Shown: one piece after another, positions 1 through 14,884 of the stretch
Layout of the letters: the number at the start of each line of letters is the position of its first letter
Numbering within the stretch: the stretch's first letter is position 1
Assembly (NCBI GenBank): GCA_012931725.1
Contig: CM022950.1
Span: 59,622,491-59,686,490, forward strand
Direction of reading: 5' to 3'
Length of the DNA: 64,000 nt
DNA from: Litsea cubeba
Lineage: Eukaryota; Streptophyta; Magnoliopsida; Laurales; Lauraceae
Program-made: the position numbers and the translations under genes
The notes under the pieces: generated by a model
Told to the model about the DNA's origin: nothing
Seen by the model: only the letters and a program-made list of their open reading frames with translations
Database searches by the model: none

Positions 1-650
1 AATGATTTGATTGGTATTCGATTATGGATTATTGTGCAACCAGCCCTTCACTTTGACTTAGGTTTCTGTGTCGGAACTTTATAAGATCATTAGGTCTATT
101 CTACTATGATATGTATATATATGTATATTGATTGGGTTATATTCAAACGACTGCAGTTGTAATTGGACGGCTGATCACCGATGTGTACGGACACTGTAAT
201 ATCCGAATTTCGAACCGGTTTATCCGGCCTACGATTACGAACCGGTTTATGACCGCCGGCTTTCGAACGGGTTTTCCCGCTTTATAGTTAGGGCTGACCA
301 CCCAAAGCAGCGGCAATGCTTCTGTGTGATTATTGTATTGCTCTATTGTGTAGATTGGATTTAGATTATATACGTTCTTTTCGTCATTGTCACATTGTTA
401 TTCTCTTATGATCATTGCCTGTCATTACTCACATTGATCTTGTGTTTTATTTATGAATTATGCTTTCGTGCTTGCTGTTTACTTTGTTTATTGGTGCATA
501 GGTACCGATCCTTACCCTACCAAGGAGACGGTAGAGGGTCAAACGTTTCAAGCATTTGAGCCAGTTGACGAACCTGAGTGGAGAGCCAGAGCTGGCTACG
601 GAGCCGTCTGAGTCTGCGCCGGAGTGACTTTTATCATAAAGACACTTTTT
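1..650. repeat. Possible LTR-retroelement fragment
   Basis: No gene is seen. The stretch around 210-270 repeats a GAACCGGTTTA-like word. The part from 500 to 630 is GC-richer and resembles the end of a plant LTR or a retroelement coding tail, with a short open frame ending near 627. No matching second LTR, primer-binding site or target duplication was found, so this is only an impression of retroelement origin. Confidence 0.2.
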
Positions 651-2127
651 ACTAGCAAATTATTCATAATGAACTTAATTTTATTTAGTTGTTTTGTTTA
701 GGTTATTTTGGAAACTTTAACCTTAAATATTCAGTTAGTTATGTGTTGGTTTAATTTTTAATATTGATACCAATTGATTTAATGCTTCCGCAAATATTTT
801 ATTATGACTCATCATGTTTCAAATTTTTGTGGGTCCATATTTGGGAGCTTGTGTTGCATTAAACACAAAAAATTGAATATTTATTCTTATTTTTCACGTT
901 TTTCCCTGGTTGTATTTTGGGGCCGTGGCAAAAGTAATATAACCAGAGAAGCCAGATGCAATGAACAGCTACACAGCTATTTTTTTCTAAAAGTTCACGG
1001 GACAGAGATGAATGTATGCAAAGGAAATGCAAATTGAAGAATCCCTTCGGGTCCAACATGTGCGCAAAGGAAATGCAAATTGAAGCCAAGCTTGAGGTCA
1101 ATCTCCATTTCAACCAGGGAGAATGATATCGTTTGTGGAATGAGGGCTCACAAATGGGTCCATGATTTTGCAAGAACACTGTTGGGAAGCATTCAATTCA
1201 CATTCAAGTAAGGAATGGCATTTTCTTTTATTAAACTTCGTGAAAAGAAACTATACAGAAGTCTTTTTCTTTATTTCTTGTAAGGGAGAAAAGATCCCCT
1301 TCAGTTACTATTGATGTGAATCTACATCGCAACAACATAGTGCTCTTCTATTGGCTGGTAGAGGACCTAAGCCAGCACTTGTAATTTGGTTAGAGAAATT
1401 TAAGATTAACTCTTCCGTCGCTCCAAGAACATATAAAGTTCGAGCACTTCCTGCAATTTCATTTCTAGTAAGACTATCATTCAAGCATAGAACTAGCCTC
1501 AGGACTCATGATCATTGGTCTTGTAATCCTGTCCAAGTTAGGGCTGATTCTAGTACAGAGATGAATCACAACGGCTACAGGGTGAATTATATATCTAGTT
1601 CCAGCTCAGCTGTTTTTAAAATTCCTGAACTAACAAATGTGGAAGATTTTTACATCTTGGCTGAAACTTCTGTTAGTCAGTTGTGCAAGGATGTATTGAC
1701 AGTCGTCAATTGTTAAATCTTTTGCCAATCAGGCCGCTTGAGGAGTGTCATTTGATGTGCAGCCTGGAGCCTAATACCACCTAATACCATATGGTTTGCA
1801 CTGTTAAAACTTTTACAAAAAAAAAAAAAAGTTGAAACTTTGCTACTGCTTATACAAAGATTAGGTGAGAAAATGCGTTATGACTTATGCCGATGATCTC
1901 ACCCAACAGACAAAGATCAATATGAAGGCAGAAGATAAAACGGGCCCTTAAATAAGTACAGACCTGGATTGACACTAAAGTCTTCCCAAGAAACCTGGCC
2001 AACCAAAGCCCATCCCTATTGTATTCCCTCAATGTCCATAATTGAGACAGAAATACTACAAGCCATAAATGTATCACAACTAGGTGAAGATGAATAGCAT
2101 CACAAAGAACAAGAAACAGACGTGTAC
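651..2127. other. No gene recognised; probable 3'-side intron of the EB_dh gene
   Basis: If the minus-strand EB_dh-type gene continues past the left edge, this is intronic DNA. It holds a plus-strand open frame of 121 codons at 1351-1716 that I do not recognise and that lacks clear splice or family signals. A poly(A) tract lies at about 1816-1830. The remainder looks like unique AT-rich sequence. Confidence 0.3.
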
Positions 2128-5100
2128 CTGAGTGAACTGTCAAGCTATCATGCCACCAAGCCCCTTTCCAGTTATTTTGCGCACTTGAATCATTTCCTGA
2201 CGAACATCCATAAATATTTTTTAAGTACTTAAAAATTATTTTGCGCTTTGTCAGAGAATTTGTAGACCAATTTCAGAGATGCTAAAGATGAATGGAACTC
2301 CAATTTATAAAAAAAAGGATTCCAAACATTTACAAGTTAATACACACCACACTTGTCTTCATATTCCTCTGTTTTAACATCATGAATGGACATATATTCA
2401 ATGTTGGATGTCATCAATGTCAGAATAAATATTCAACACCCGTTTATGAACAGGATTTGAATGGGAAAGTATCAGCAATTCCAAGTCTCTCATTGGTATT
2501 GATTTGATCAATCAGATAGGCACTGTCTGATAAGGAAAAATAATATAAAATACGCATTATGTCCCCAGCACTTAAGAATTAATGAAACAATGGTTCAATG
2601 ATCTATGCCATTGAATTGATGGGGAATTGAGGATCACTGTAGATAGACCATGCCCCACATGCAGATTGGAAAATCCTACTACCCAACACTATTGGAAAAA
2701 CCTACCACTCATCATTTAATCTTTCTTCTGTTGAACAAGAACCATCTCATTTTTCTTTTTTATTCAAGGCACGGATCAAATCAAGGGTTAGGAACTTAGG
2801 ATTACCCCATCAAGCAATAGTGGACAAATGGAGTGCCTAATAGAAAAATCATACAGGGGAAAAAGAAAATGAATACAAAGAAGACTAGAAGAAGAGTGTA
2901 AGAGGTTCCCAACCCTAGCTTTCACTCTTCAAGCCTTCAAAGATGCGAAAAATGCCCATCAATGAGACCGGGCTGTTGGCTTTGAGAAAAGGTTTTCGTG
3001 AAGCATTCCATCTTTGTCTTTACCAATTATTAGTGGAAGGTGTTCTCCTGCGCTGTTCAATGAGCTTCCAGCAAATCAAGGCTCCATGTGGCGTCTTGCT
3101 AATGTGGTTGAAGAGGTGATCCATTTAGCCAAGCATGGTGATATCTCTTTCCACCATGTCAGAAGAAGCACCAACTCTTAGGCAGAAAGTTCGGCAAAGG
3201 AGAGTTTCACGTTCCAATTTGGTGATATCTTATTCTGACTCTCCTTGATTTTGTTAGTCGATATTTGGTTTTCATTATCTTTTTGGATGGTTGCTTGATT
3301 GAGCTTGTAGCTTTCTTTTATGTTAGGCTCTCATCAATAAAATCATATTATCTATAAAAAAAAATAAAAAACAAGAAAAGAAAAGAAAGAAAGAAAGTAG
3401 AAATCACAAGCCAACCCAAATGAATGGAACAACACTTAGATGATAATGATAATGATTCATCTTCCACCATCCTATTGGTTAAGTAATTATATGTGTTCTT
3501 AATTTTGCTTGAAATAATATAAAAGGATTAATGTGTTCTAATAGATAATAGATAATAGCATATAATTTATTCCAGGAATAATAGAAAAAAGGCAAACAAC
3601 AGATAGGAAACATTTCAAACTCGTCATCATTGAAGCATTATCCCATCTATTTGGGTTCACATTGCTGAATAGAACAGATGTTGCTTTCCTCCAGCGTTGT
3701 AGACTCAATCAATTACTGGAAAAAAAAAAAAAGAATACTAAAATACAGCAACAAACAGACAAGAAGCCCTGGCACAGTGGAAATTGCTTACTCTTGCAAC
3801 CCAAGGTTGTGGGTTCAAGTCATGTTAACAATAATATATATATAGGAAAATTATCCTATATGCCCGGTGAGCATAATGCACTAGTGGGGCACACCTACTA
3901 GTCCATCTGAGTGGACCAAACCCACCTCCCGCCCTAATAGTACACATGCCCACGGGTTTTGATAGATCCAAATGGACTAGACTGTTACATCAACATCACA
4001 CCCCATTCGAATGGACTGAACTTATGCGCCCCCCCCCCCCCGCCCCCCCGGATTATATGGTTAGGATGATCGGATGGAGCTGATTTTTTGCAGAGATGGG
4101 CCCAGACAGATCTTCAAATCCCACAGCGTAGCACGCACAGCACTGTGGATGGATGGATATATATAAGGAAATAGCAGAGTATTTGTCTATTTGATTCTTT
4201 GGTACTGCTGTAACTTCTAATTTCAGTTTTCCACTTTACTTCAACCATTCAACAATTAGTTCATATGAATTATTAGATAAATATGTAAAATGAATTGAGC
4301 TATGATATTTAAGCAATTTTTATCTCAATTCAACATTTAACAAAGAGCACATAAAAAAAAGATAAAAGTAAAATGAAAAAAAGTATATAGAGACAGAAGC
4401 ATTGGGCATAGAAAAAGTAGAGTGAGATACAGCAAGATTTTCAAAAAGAAGAAAAATGTTAACAGAGTTATGTGCAGAAAAAGGGAATAAAAATAATATA
4501 AAAAAAGAGAGAGAAAATTGAATGAAGAGTGGGAGGTACATAGAATAAAGGTTAGATAAGATGAGGTGAAAGGGGGAGGGATTTGCATCATAAGAAGTAA
4601 AAAAAGAATGCATACTTAAGAGCAGGGATAGAGAGGAGAGTTGCTTCACAAAGAGGGTACCTGAAAATCCACGTGCATGTGAGTTGCCACTGTGTCCTTC
4701 TCTTCCTCTTCCTCTTCTTTTTCCTTGTCCTCCTTTCCCATCACCATCATTGTCATCATTGTCATCATTGTCGTCCTTGTCATCGTCGTCGTTGTCGTCG
4801 TCGTCGTCGTCATCATCATCATCATCATCATCATCTCCTTCTTCTTTTACTCACAAGTCACAATAAAGGAAAACAAGTGTCATGGGTTTTGAGAGGAAAG
4901 GGATGTGAGAAATAAGGGATAAGATGAGCTGCTCTTGTTTATATAGGGTTTTTTTTTTACTTATAATTTTTTTTTTTAACTTTTACATAAGATTGAATTG
5001 GCTGGTTCATCTCAATTAGGCTGAGTTGAACAAGTTTTGGGTAGACCTAATAGGTTGACGGACTTTTAAGTCTTAGGGGTCATTTGTTTGCAATCATTTA

Positions 5101-7102
5101 TATACGTAAATGATTCCCATGTGCAATGGTTATCCATCATCATGTTGTTTACGCTCATTTATGCATGTGGAAATGGTGTAGATAAGGCCATTTACACAAT
5201 AGATTTTTCACACCCATGCAGGTGTGAAAGTGATTCACACCCCTCTTGCAAGAAGGCACTAGTACAGTCTTACACAGTGATTGCGTTCTTGTGGTCCCCA
5301 TCAACCACCTTATTTTCCCTCATTCTTGTGGGCTCCATATTTGTAATCCAAACTATTCATTTTGTTTATTGAACTAATAAACCCCAGGATCTTGAAGCTG
5401 ATTATCTTAAATCTTCATAGATTTTGAGTAATTTTTGAAAAAACCCCACATATAGATTTAATATTTTTGCACTTCTGTGGGCTATTCATGACCCAAACTT
5501 CTCAATATTCTTGTATTAATGATAAATATCAAGAAGTTTGGTTTCACATCTTAATTCTTCATGGATTATGAGAAATTCGTGACAAACGTCCAAAAAATTT
5601 GAATACATCTAAAATGTCAGATGTAAAAATTTACTCATGTGAAAATGGTGATTTTGACAACAATGTATTGTGTTTCAAATGTGTAACATTTTTTTAATAG
5701 TCATGTGTAACTTCCGCATATGCAACGTTTGCATATGTTTACATGTGTAAATCTCATTTTCCTATCACATGTGTAACAGGCTAACATCACCTTAAGGCTG
5801 AAATATCCTTGGCCAAGTAATATCAACAGAACTATCAGCCAGAGACTAGGATGAGCCAACTTGGCTTATTTTTTGGCCGACTGCTCAGGTTGGAAAAAAC
5901 TATGATTGACCTAACACTTTTAATATGCAATATTCAGAAACAAAATTATTCGCATAAGGGGGCATTTGTGTATGACACACAGAAGACCCATATGATCAAT
6001 GATCAAGATTGCTAAACATTGAGCCACATGATTAATTTCAAGACAACAGACTATCATTTATATTCTTAAATGGAGGTTTTTTTTTTTTTTTTCTTTCACT
6101 TGGGAAGTTGAGAATCATACACTTCCTCAAGAGTAACGACATCTCCTAAACAGAGAAATACCTGAAGGACCCATCCCATTGAGGTATCGGCAATGTGGAT
6201 TCCAGGCATACAAATCAACCAAATGGCCAAACCTGTCACATATATACCACAAGGGCTTAAAATTAGAAGAAAGTAATCAAGCATATAGCAGAACTATAAC
6301 ATCTAATGAAAAAAGGAATTGTTCCATATTACCTAGCACCTCCATTTCCATCTCTATTATTTATTGGGTTTCGACCATATAGTTGCCCTGGAATAGCATT
6401 TCCAATAGAAAAGTGCATAATGTCAACTTCGTAGCCTCGGCAACTTTTCTTGTTGCACGTATCCTTTGTTTCTTTACACCCACCCATCTTTCCTATTAAA
6501 GTTATTATGAATATTTATTCCAACAAATAGATAAAATTAAAGAGCAACGAACAAGAATGCATTGAAAAACTTCCATCAAACTCAAAGTGAACACCCTATG
6601 GTGAAAAAAGGGTGATACTGTTGAGGGGAAGTACAAAAAAGGGTGCACATGAAACTAAATTGAAAGGAAAATGAAGGCAAGGCATACCACTTATGGTACT
6701 ATCTAAAAATCTTAGTTGTAAAAGGTGCGCCAAGGTGCAAGGCCTGAGTAACAAGACCAATTGCACCAAGATAAACCTAAGGTGGCTGTATTGTGCAAAG
6801 GCACCTTAAGGCTTAAGTGCACCTTGCTAAAATAACCTACGAAGAGAAGGAAGACATGCAATTAAAGGGTTCACATGTAAATTTCCCATTAACACAAAAC
6901 AAGTAGGGTTTATACCATTAAAAAAAAATTAAGGTCTATCTCTTCTCATTTTCGATGAAAGAAGAGGAAAGGGAAGAGGAAGGGAGAGGAGAAGAGAAGA
7001 GAACTGCTTGTCAATGGAATCTAGGTACACTAGGATGTCAAATTCTTCCAGCATCCCTTTATTTATTGTTTTTGCTTCCCCTAACCCAGCCCCCCTGCCC
7101 CT

Positions 7103-7146
<44 letters not shown>

Positions 7147-10100
7147 GTCCATTCAAATTTTTAAAGATCATATAGGTCATAAATTAAGAGAGGCTCGGTT
7201 TGTTTTTATGTTGGTTTAGACATGTTCAATGCAAGCTAACACATGCAACGATGAGGAAAAGTTTTCCTATGCAGGTAGATGGCCCATCAAGAAAAGGGCT
7301 AGGTCCAAGAGGACATGGATGGAAGTATTAAGGATAGATCTGGAGAAGTGCAACCTATCCCAGGATTTGGCATAGGATGGACTAGAATGGCAAAACATAA
7401 CTCATGTAGCTGACCCCAACATAGTTAGGACGAAGCTTTGATGATGATGACGACGACGATGATGACAGCTGACAGGTTCCTCGTGTTCATTTTCTTTAGC
7501 ACGGTCCATTACTAGGGGATCAAGATAGGTCCTAGCAATTGAGCAAATTTAAGTAGCACAGCCTACATAGTCCAATTAATGAATAAATTAAAGTATTTGA
7601 ATGAATTGCATTATCTATCATTGGTAATGGTGGTTGCGACAAGGCTTCACTATGTAGTGAATTATTAGACATTGAACAATCATGTCTCTTGATATGATGA
7701 TGCTTTTATTGTTTTAGAATCCTTTAATAATGAAGATAAAGCATCTAGAATATAATGTTTATTGTATTGAGAGGATGAACAAATGGGCATAGAATTGTCA
7801 TCCATAGGATCAAAACACAGAATCATGTCTATGATTAGTAAAAGGAAATATGAGATAGCTAATAGTTGCACTGCATTCATCAACAAAGGTACAATTTACC
7901 AACTATAAGGGTAAAATGATAGAAGGTATGCTATGTTGAAAAAGACCCCGTTGATCGAAGTAATAGGATATACATTCACAGAGAGTGAAAAGTAAGACCT
8001 TGAGGAACATGGGATTATTCCGAATTCTACCAAATCAAGTGACATAGTCCTCACTATAGCCTACTCTTATACTAAGTTAGAGTTCTGATGCAGCCCTGGT
8101 CCGCAAAACTAAGTAGACCAACTTCATAGTGGGCTGAATCCCCAAGGGATTCAACGAGAAAGACCAAGCTCCAAATAGGGCGTGGCCGAATTCTCAAGGT
8201 GTTCCACAAGCACAAATGCTTTCAATCGGAGAAGCACTCATAACCATAGTGAAACTGAACAAATTCTTTATTAAAAAAATAAAGGCTCCTCTCCCAATGG
8301 AAGGTTACATATTAATAGGAAGGGTTGGACATCCCCCTTTCCTAGTAGTATTGTAATTCCTAAATCTTCTCTAATTTAAAGTAAAGGAAACTAAACCTCT
8401 ACAATTTTCTGAATTAATTCAAATCAAACTAAATTTGAAGACTCATAAATAATAAACTCCTAATTAAGTGGTTGGTCCTGTTGGGCGTTCGGACTGGGCA
8501 GAATGGGCTGGTCTATCCATGGGTCATGGGCCTCGCCTGTATCAAATTCAAAAGAGATTTAAAGGGATATACTTTCTAATGAAATTTCATTAGGTCTCAA
8601 ATCCATAAAGAAATCCGACTGAGTATTGTGCTGGCTGTCGGCTACCTAACGCACAACCCTCCTCTTTTGTCCGGGCTTGGGACCGGCTATGCAAACATGA
8701 CCTTGCCTACATGGATCTAACGGGGGACATAGCCCTAAACAAATTTGATTGGCGTCGTCAATTCCATATAGCCGACCCCACCTAGTGGGAAAAGGCTTGG
8801 TTTGGTTTGGTTTGGTTATACTTTCTAATGAAATGTAATGCACTCATATCTTTAAGTGCAACATAATTACTCGGGTAAATCATGTCTCATTACATTTCTG
8901 GGGCAATGCACTTCTAGTTTCTCTATAGGTGAGTTTGGACTTTCAAGTTATTAACAGGCTAAGGGCTTATGAAGAGTAACATAGGAAGCACTATTGATGA
9001 GTTTGGCTATGCTAGTGCAGAAGTTGGGAAAATTACCATGGGCTACCAATAAAATTCTAAACCGCTCGCTAAGCCAAGGTAATTGATGGCTTATAACATG
9101 CAGCCTTTAGAACCAAATGCCCATAGTATGATCTAAAAAAAGGAATATTGATGTTTCTTAATGTTTTAAGATCAAGGTTCAATCCTCTAAGTCACTGTGG
9201 CATCTAAGCCATGCTCAACCATAGTTTTTTTTTTCTTTGTCCAATGGTAACTAGATTTTATTGGAAGCAGCACAATAGTACAAGAGAGATCTAATAAGGC
9301 TACACAGAAACCACCCCAAACAGTAACAGGGAAAGAGAATTAAACAAGAGAAGGGTCACACTCAAAGTCTCTATCCATAGGCTTTGACAATTAACACCCT
9401 CTTTAGCAACATTAATCCACCGCAGAGTTAGCACTTCTTTTAACGCGTTCAGCCATATGTATATATGAGGGTAATCTACCATGTGGATTCACATTATGCA
9501 AGCCTTTCTTTCAATTTCTTGCATATGTTGAAAGTAGGGAATTTTCATATATTTTTTGCAATTAGTAGACTTTTAATATTTTATTCACTGTTTTCTAAAC
9601 ACAAGGAATGTAATTCCTTCCAGTGACTTTCATGTTAAGATGGTTCTGTACCAAGGAGTTTGACTCATATTCACAAAGCCCATTATCAAAATATTTGTCT
9701 AAAAGATGTCTCTTCATGTCTGTCATTTCAAGATAAGCCATCACTTCTATATAAGGGTGATTTTATGAGCTGAAAAGCATTCGATAAATCATTTCAATTC
9801 CAAACTATGGTGTATTGTATTTCATGAGACTTTCTGTGATTTGGAATATGGACTATGCAGCCTTTTTGTTCCATGTTTCTTACGAGTGTAGACCTGATAG
9901 ACATTAGTGTGGGCACTGTACCCCAGGGAAGGATTTCTCCAAGTGCACCTGCAATACTGGATCCCTGAATGTGGAGACTGATAATGGGGAAATCAACGTC
10001 TCTAAGACAGAATCTTAAGTGCAGTCTCTAGCCTGCATTTTCCTTTTAATAATTATTTTTGTATTCGTATTATATTGTATAGCATATAACAGCATAACAC

Positions 10101-13100
10101 ATGAAAAAACAAAAAAAAATATATATATATATATATGAGGAATAGAAGCAAAGGGAAAGATCCATATAGTTACCAACAAATTGGATTAAAAAAAAAAAAA
10201 CACAGAAAACCAGAAAAAGATTTTCGAAGGACAAAAAGGAAACAAGCTAGGTACATTATAAACACTTACATTATGATAAGAGGCATTCTCACCAACTTGA
10301 AACATGAGGGCGACTGAAGGGCATTTGTTATTGATGCTGCATTACCATGAGCAGCCCAAATATCAAATTGTCACTATACCAAAATGCATTGCAGTAAGCA
10401 ACTGAAGCATTGAAACATACAATCATATTAAATTTTCTAGTATAAAACACAAATGAAGAAGAGATACCAAGGGAAGGAAAAATAGAAATCCTGCGTAAAC
10501 ATTATCATTATGCATATATGTAGCCAATAAATGGATTTCTAAAAAAAAAAAATGCTTGTCAGATTGAGTTTCCTGTTAATTGACTAAATAAGAGACTCTG
10601 ATGAAAATTGCAAAATTAAGAGGAAATTAGGGTCCGTTTATCTTTTATGCATGGGATATGGAAATGGGATTTACATATGTAAAATTTGCCCATGTGAATT
10701 TTACATATGTAAAAAATTTGCCCATGTGAATTTTACATAAATGAACACAATACCGTGTTTGTTTGGAAGCACCATTTTCAAATGATTGAACACTGAGTGG
10801 TTCTAATTACATATGTAAAATTTTCATATGACATGACAAAATAAAAGCAAAAACTAACACACTAATTGAACACAAATCACAAGTATCTCAAACTCCATGT
10901 AGAATATTTGATATTTTCCAAAACAAATTAGAAAAGAAAACCATCAGAAAAAAACTCAATTAAAAAATTTGCATCAGGACAAGAAAAAAGGGCTGCAACT
11001 TGGGTCGGTTTGGATCACGTTGGTGCCAACAAGAGCCAGACCAACTACACATACTAGTAACCCAACCAGAGCGAGAGCTCTTTTTTCTATCAAAGGTAAA
11101 GAGAGGGAGGGATGGCCTCAACCACACTTCTCAACAAAAGAGAAAAAACATCATCAAAGCCAAGAGAAGGAGGGTTTTTGAAAATTGAAAAGTTAGTGTC
11201 ATTACCAAGATATTATATGATTATATAGTTATTCTTCATAAAATACTTGTATAGCCTTAGTTCAAGCTGGGTCAGGTTCTCTGATGCCTCCACCTGAATT
11301 TCAGTCAAGTTACTGCATTCTGATTTAAGCCTGACCAGAGCCTGAATTGGCTCAACCCAACCCACACAAGAATCGGTTGAAACAGTCAATTCTGCGTCAG
11401 GCCCCAACCAAAGTTGCAACCCTAAAAGATAACAATATACGAGTTTCATTCCTTTCATTAAAAATGTCGACTCAAGTTAACAAATTTCAGAAGAAGTTCA
11501 TGGCTCCACAAGAACCAAATCCATTGTTAATTTCCTATAAAAAAAATGTATCTTCATAACTCTTGTTCCTAAGAAGCCAGGTGCTGACAACATTTATGAT
11601 TTTAGACCTATCAGTCTGATAGGAAGTGCCTATAAAATCCTATCTAAAGTGTTGGCAAGTAGAATCTCAAAAGTCCTTCCTTCTATCATTTCGCCTACTC
11701 AAGGCGCCTTTGTTCATGGCAGACAAATCCTAGACGGTGTTCTCATTGCAAATGAGTGTGTGCACTCTCGATTCAAACAAGGCAAGCCAAGCCTACTATG
11801 TAAGTTGGACCTCGAGAAAGCCTATGACAGGGTGGATTGGGGCTTCCTTCAATATGTGCTTCGTAGAATGGGGTTTGGTCAGAGATGGAGAGGTTAGATT
11901 ATGGAGCGTATTTCTTCTTCTTGGTTCTCCACTATTATCAATGGGTCTCCTAAAGCGTTCTTTCCTGCTCAAAGAGGCTTAAGACAAGGGGGATCCACTC
12001 TCTCTGTCCCTATTTCTCATTGTGGGGGAAGCATTTAGTCGGATGCTTGCAGCAGCAGCAGTGGGGAGACTTATTCAAGGCTTCGCTCCTGCTCCAAATT
12101 TCCCAGTGATCTCTCATCTTCAATTTGCAGATGACACAATTATTTTTTGCGACGCCAACGAAAACTAGGTAAAGAATGTCAAGGCCATTCTATTGTGTTT
12201 CGAAGCCGTGTCGGGTTTAAAGGTGCATTTTCACAAAAGCCAATTGCTTGGAGTGAGGGTGGATGATCCTACCATTTCTTATTTGGTGGGTATCTTGGGG
12301 TGCATGGTTGGCTCTTTTCCCGCTACTTACATTGGCCTTCCTTTGTGTAGGGGAAACTTTCCGAAATCTATCTGGGTCACGGTGTTAGAGAGAATTGAAA
12401 AGAAGTTGTCTACTTGGAAAGCGAACTATCTGTCCATGGGAGGTAGAGTGACTCTAATCTTATCTGCTCTCTCCAATCTTCCGATCTATTTCCTCTCCCT
12501 CTTCAAGTACCCAGCATCAATGGCGGACCGTATTGAGAGGTTGCAGCGAGACTTTCGGTGGCATGGTAAGGACAAGTCAAAGAAATATCATTTGGTAAAG
12601 TGGGATAATGTATGTAGGTCGAAGAAGGGTCTAGGATTAAGACCTATCCGTTAGATGAACTGCGCTCTTCTAGGAAAGTGGTTGTGGAGGATTGGGGAAG
12701 ACGAGGACTCTTTGTGGAAACGGGTCTTGGTAGTGAAATATGGAATTTTGAGAGATGGTTGGGATATCCAACATCCTAATTATCGTGCTTCTAGGTTATA
12801 GAAAGGGATTGTCTCGTCTAGAGATGCTTTTGTTGCCAACATCAAATTTAGAGTGGGCTCAGGGGAGAAAGTGTTGTTTTGGCTAGAAAACTGGGTTGGT
12901 GATAAACCCTTGGCTGAATCTTTCCCTGGCTTGTTTGCAGTTGCTAGAGATCGTAAAGCGACAATCTCTTCCTATATAAGTAGCATCGATGAGGAGGTGA
13001 GTTGGGGCACTGCATTTAGTAGAATTCTCACGGAGATCAAGGAGAACAATTTCTCCTCCCTCCGCGACATTCTTAGCCAAGTCTCCATTAATCAGAATTT

Positions 13101-14835
13101 GGAAGATTGCAGGATTTGGATAGCCTCCAAAGAAGGGATCTTCTCGGTATCTTCTTTCTTCGTAGCTATGTCAGGGGTCATTCTCCAATAAACCCTTTGC
13201 ATAGAATTTGGAAGTTGAAGATTCCGCCAAGGGTCATTGTGTTCAATTGGTTGGCACTGCGAGGTGGTATTTTGACTATGGATAACCTGCGCCGGCGTAG
13301 AAAAATCATAGTCAATGCGTGTCCAATGTGCTTAGCAGATGAGGAATCAATTGATCATCTCTTATTGAAATGTAAAGTAGCACAAGAGCTTTGGTCTGAA
13401 GTTCTAAGCTGGTTTCATTGTAGCTGGGTCCTTCCGAAATCCATCTGTGGATTGTTTGAGGCATGGTTGTTGGACGTGGGATCAATCAAAGGAAGGATTA
13501 TGTGGAGAACTGCCTTCCCGACACTTCTATGGATCTTTTGGAAGGAGAGGAATTCTCGATGCTTTGAGGACTCCAGCACCTCGGCTGAAGATCTTGCGTA
13601 CAAGATCAAATTCACCATCGCTTCATGGGTGTCCTTCCTTCCTCAATTTCATGGGATTTCTATTGATATTGTTTTGAGGAATTGGAGGGAGGTGGTCTTC
13701 CTTTAATGTTCCTTGTTGCTCCAGTTGTTTTTCCTCCTTTCTTTCTCTCTCTGGCTCTTGTGGTTGTGAGTTTAATTTTGGTGATGTTGGTTTGTGTTTC
13801 TCTTTTCTCATGTACTGTAAGTGTTAAGTTTGATCAATGAAAGTTAACATTAAAAAAAAAAAAAAAAAAAAAAAGAAATCAAATGCACATAATTGAACAG
13901 ATTCACTTACCCTTTCCTGTAAGCATAATCCCCATCAACTTTCAACATGAAGAATACATAATTTCCATCATGCAAAGCCTGTAAAACATACTTGAAAGGC
14001 CCATTTGATAAATGAGTAGAACAATGAATAATAAAGAGAAAGAAACCCAAGTTATTCAAAAAATATGTTGAAAACAAAAATCATTCAAAGAATCTTCAAA
14101 TAAATCATTCTGTCATGCTAAAGCCTACAATCACATTAAAAAGTAGGCAACAAAACCCAATTAATCTAAAACCACAAAACCCCCAGTTACCTTTGATCCA
14201 CTAGTTAATCTAACACCCCCAATTAATTATATAAATAAGAGATATTTATAGAAGCACTCCTTAAAAGAACTCATCACTAAAACAAAATCAATCCTAAAGC
14301 AGCCTGGACCACAACATAACAGGTGATAAAGAAAGAAATAATCTCACAATCTCACTCCCCATAAACCTCAACCTGAGAAAGAAGAAGGAAAGAGAATCAT
14401 AAATCCAAACCAAAAATGCAAAATTACAGCACTTCATGGGTATGCACACATTCTGTTAAACACAATCAAATCTCCCATTTGACTCCTTTGACTTGCTACA
14501 TCATATATTCTATTCCACTAAACATATTAATTTTTCCATAAGACTCTTAGTTCCACTATAGGCAAACATATTCTTATATTTCAATCTCCCATAATACAAA
14601 TGCAAAACACATGAAATGAAACTTAGTAACTACATCCAACACATGCAAAAGGACCATATCTTTATAAAGAGTGGTGCTATTGGCACCACACTTTCTGCTC
14701 TTCCCACCGCGAAAAAAAAAAAAAATCTTTTCCTAAACTACCCTCCCCCCTTTTTTCCCTCCTCCTCCTTCTCCCTCCTCCTCCTCCTCCCTCAACCCTC
14801 CCTTCCTCTCCCAGCCTCCACCCTTCCTCTCCCCG

Positions 14836-14884
<49 letters not shown>

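Noticed and set aside
1351..1716. 121-codon plus-strand open frame as a possible small gene or exon
   Set aside because: No recognisable family, no splice context and no repeat domain; left as an unassigned frame in probable intron DNA.
4646..4915. Poly-Met/Thr, poly-His and poly-Ser open frames
   Set aside because: Translations of a trinucleotide microsatellite.
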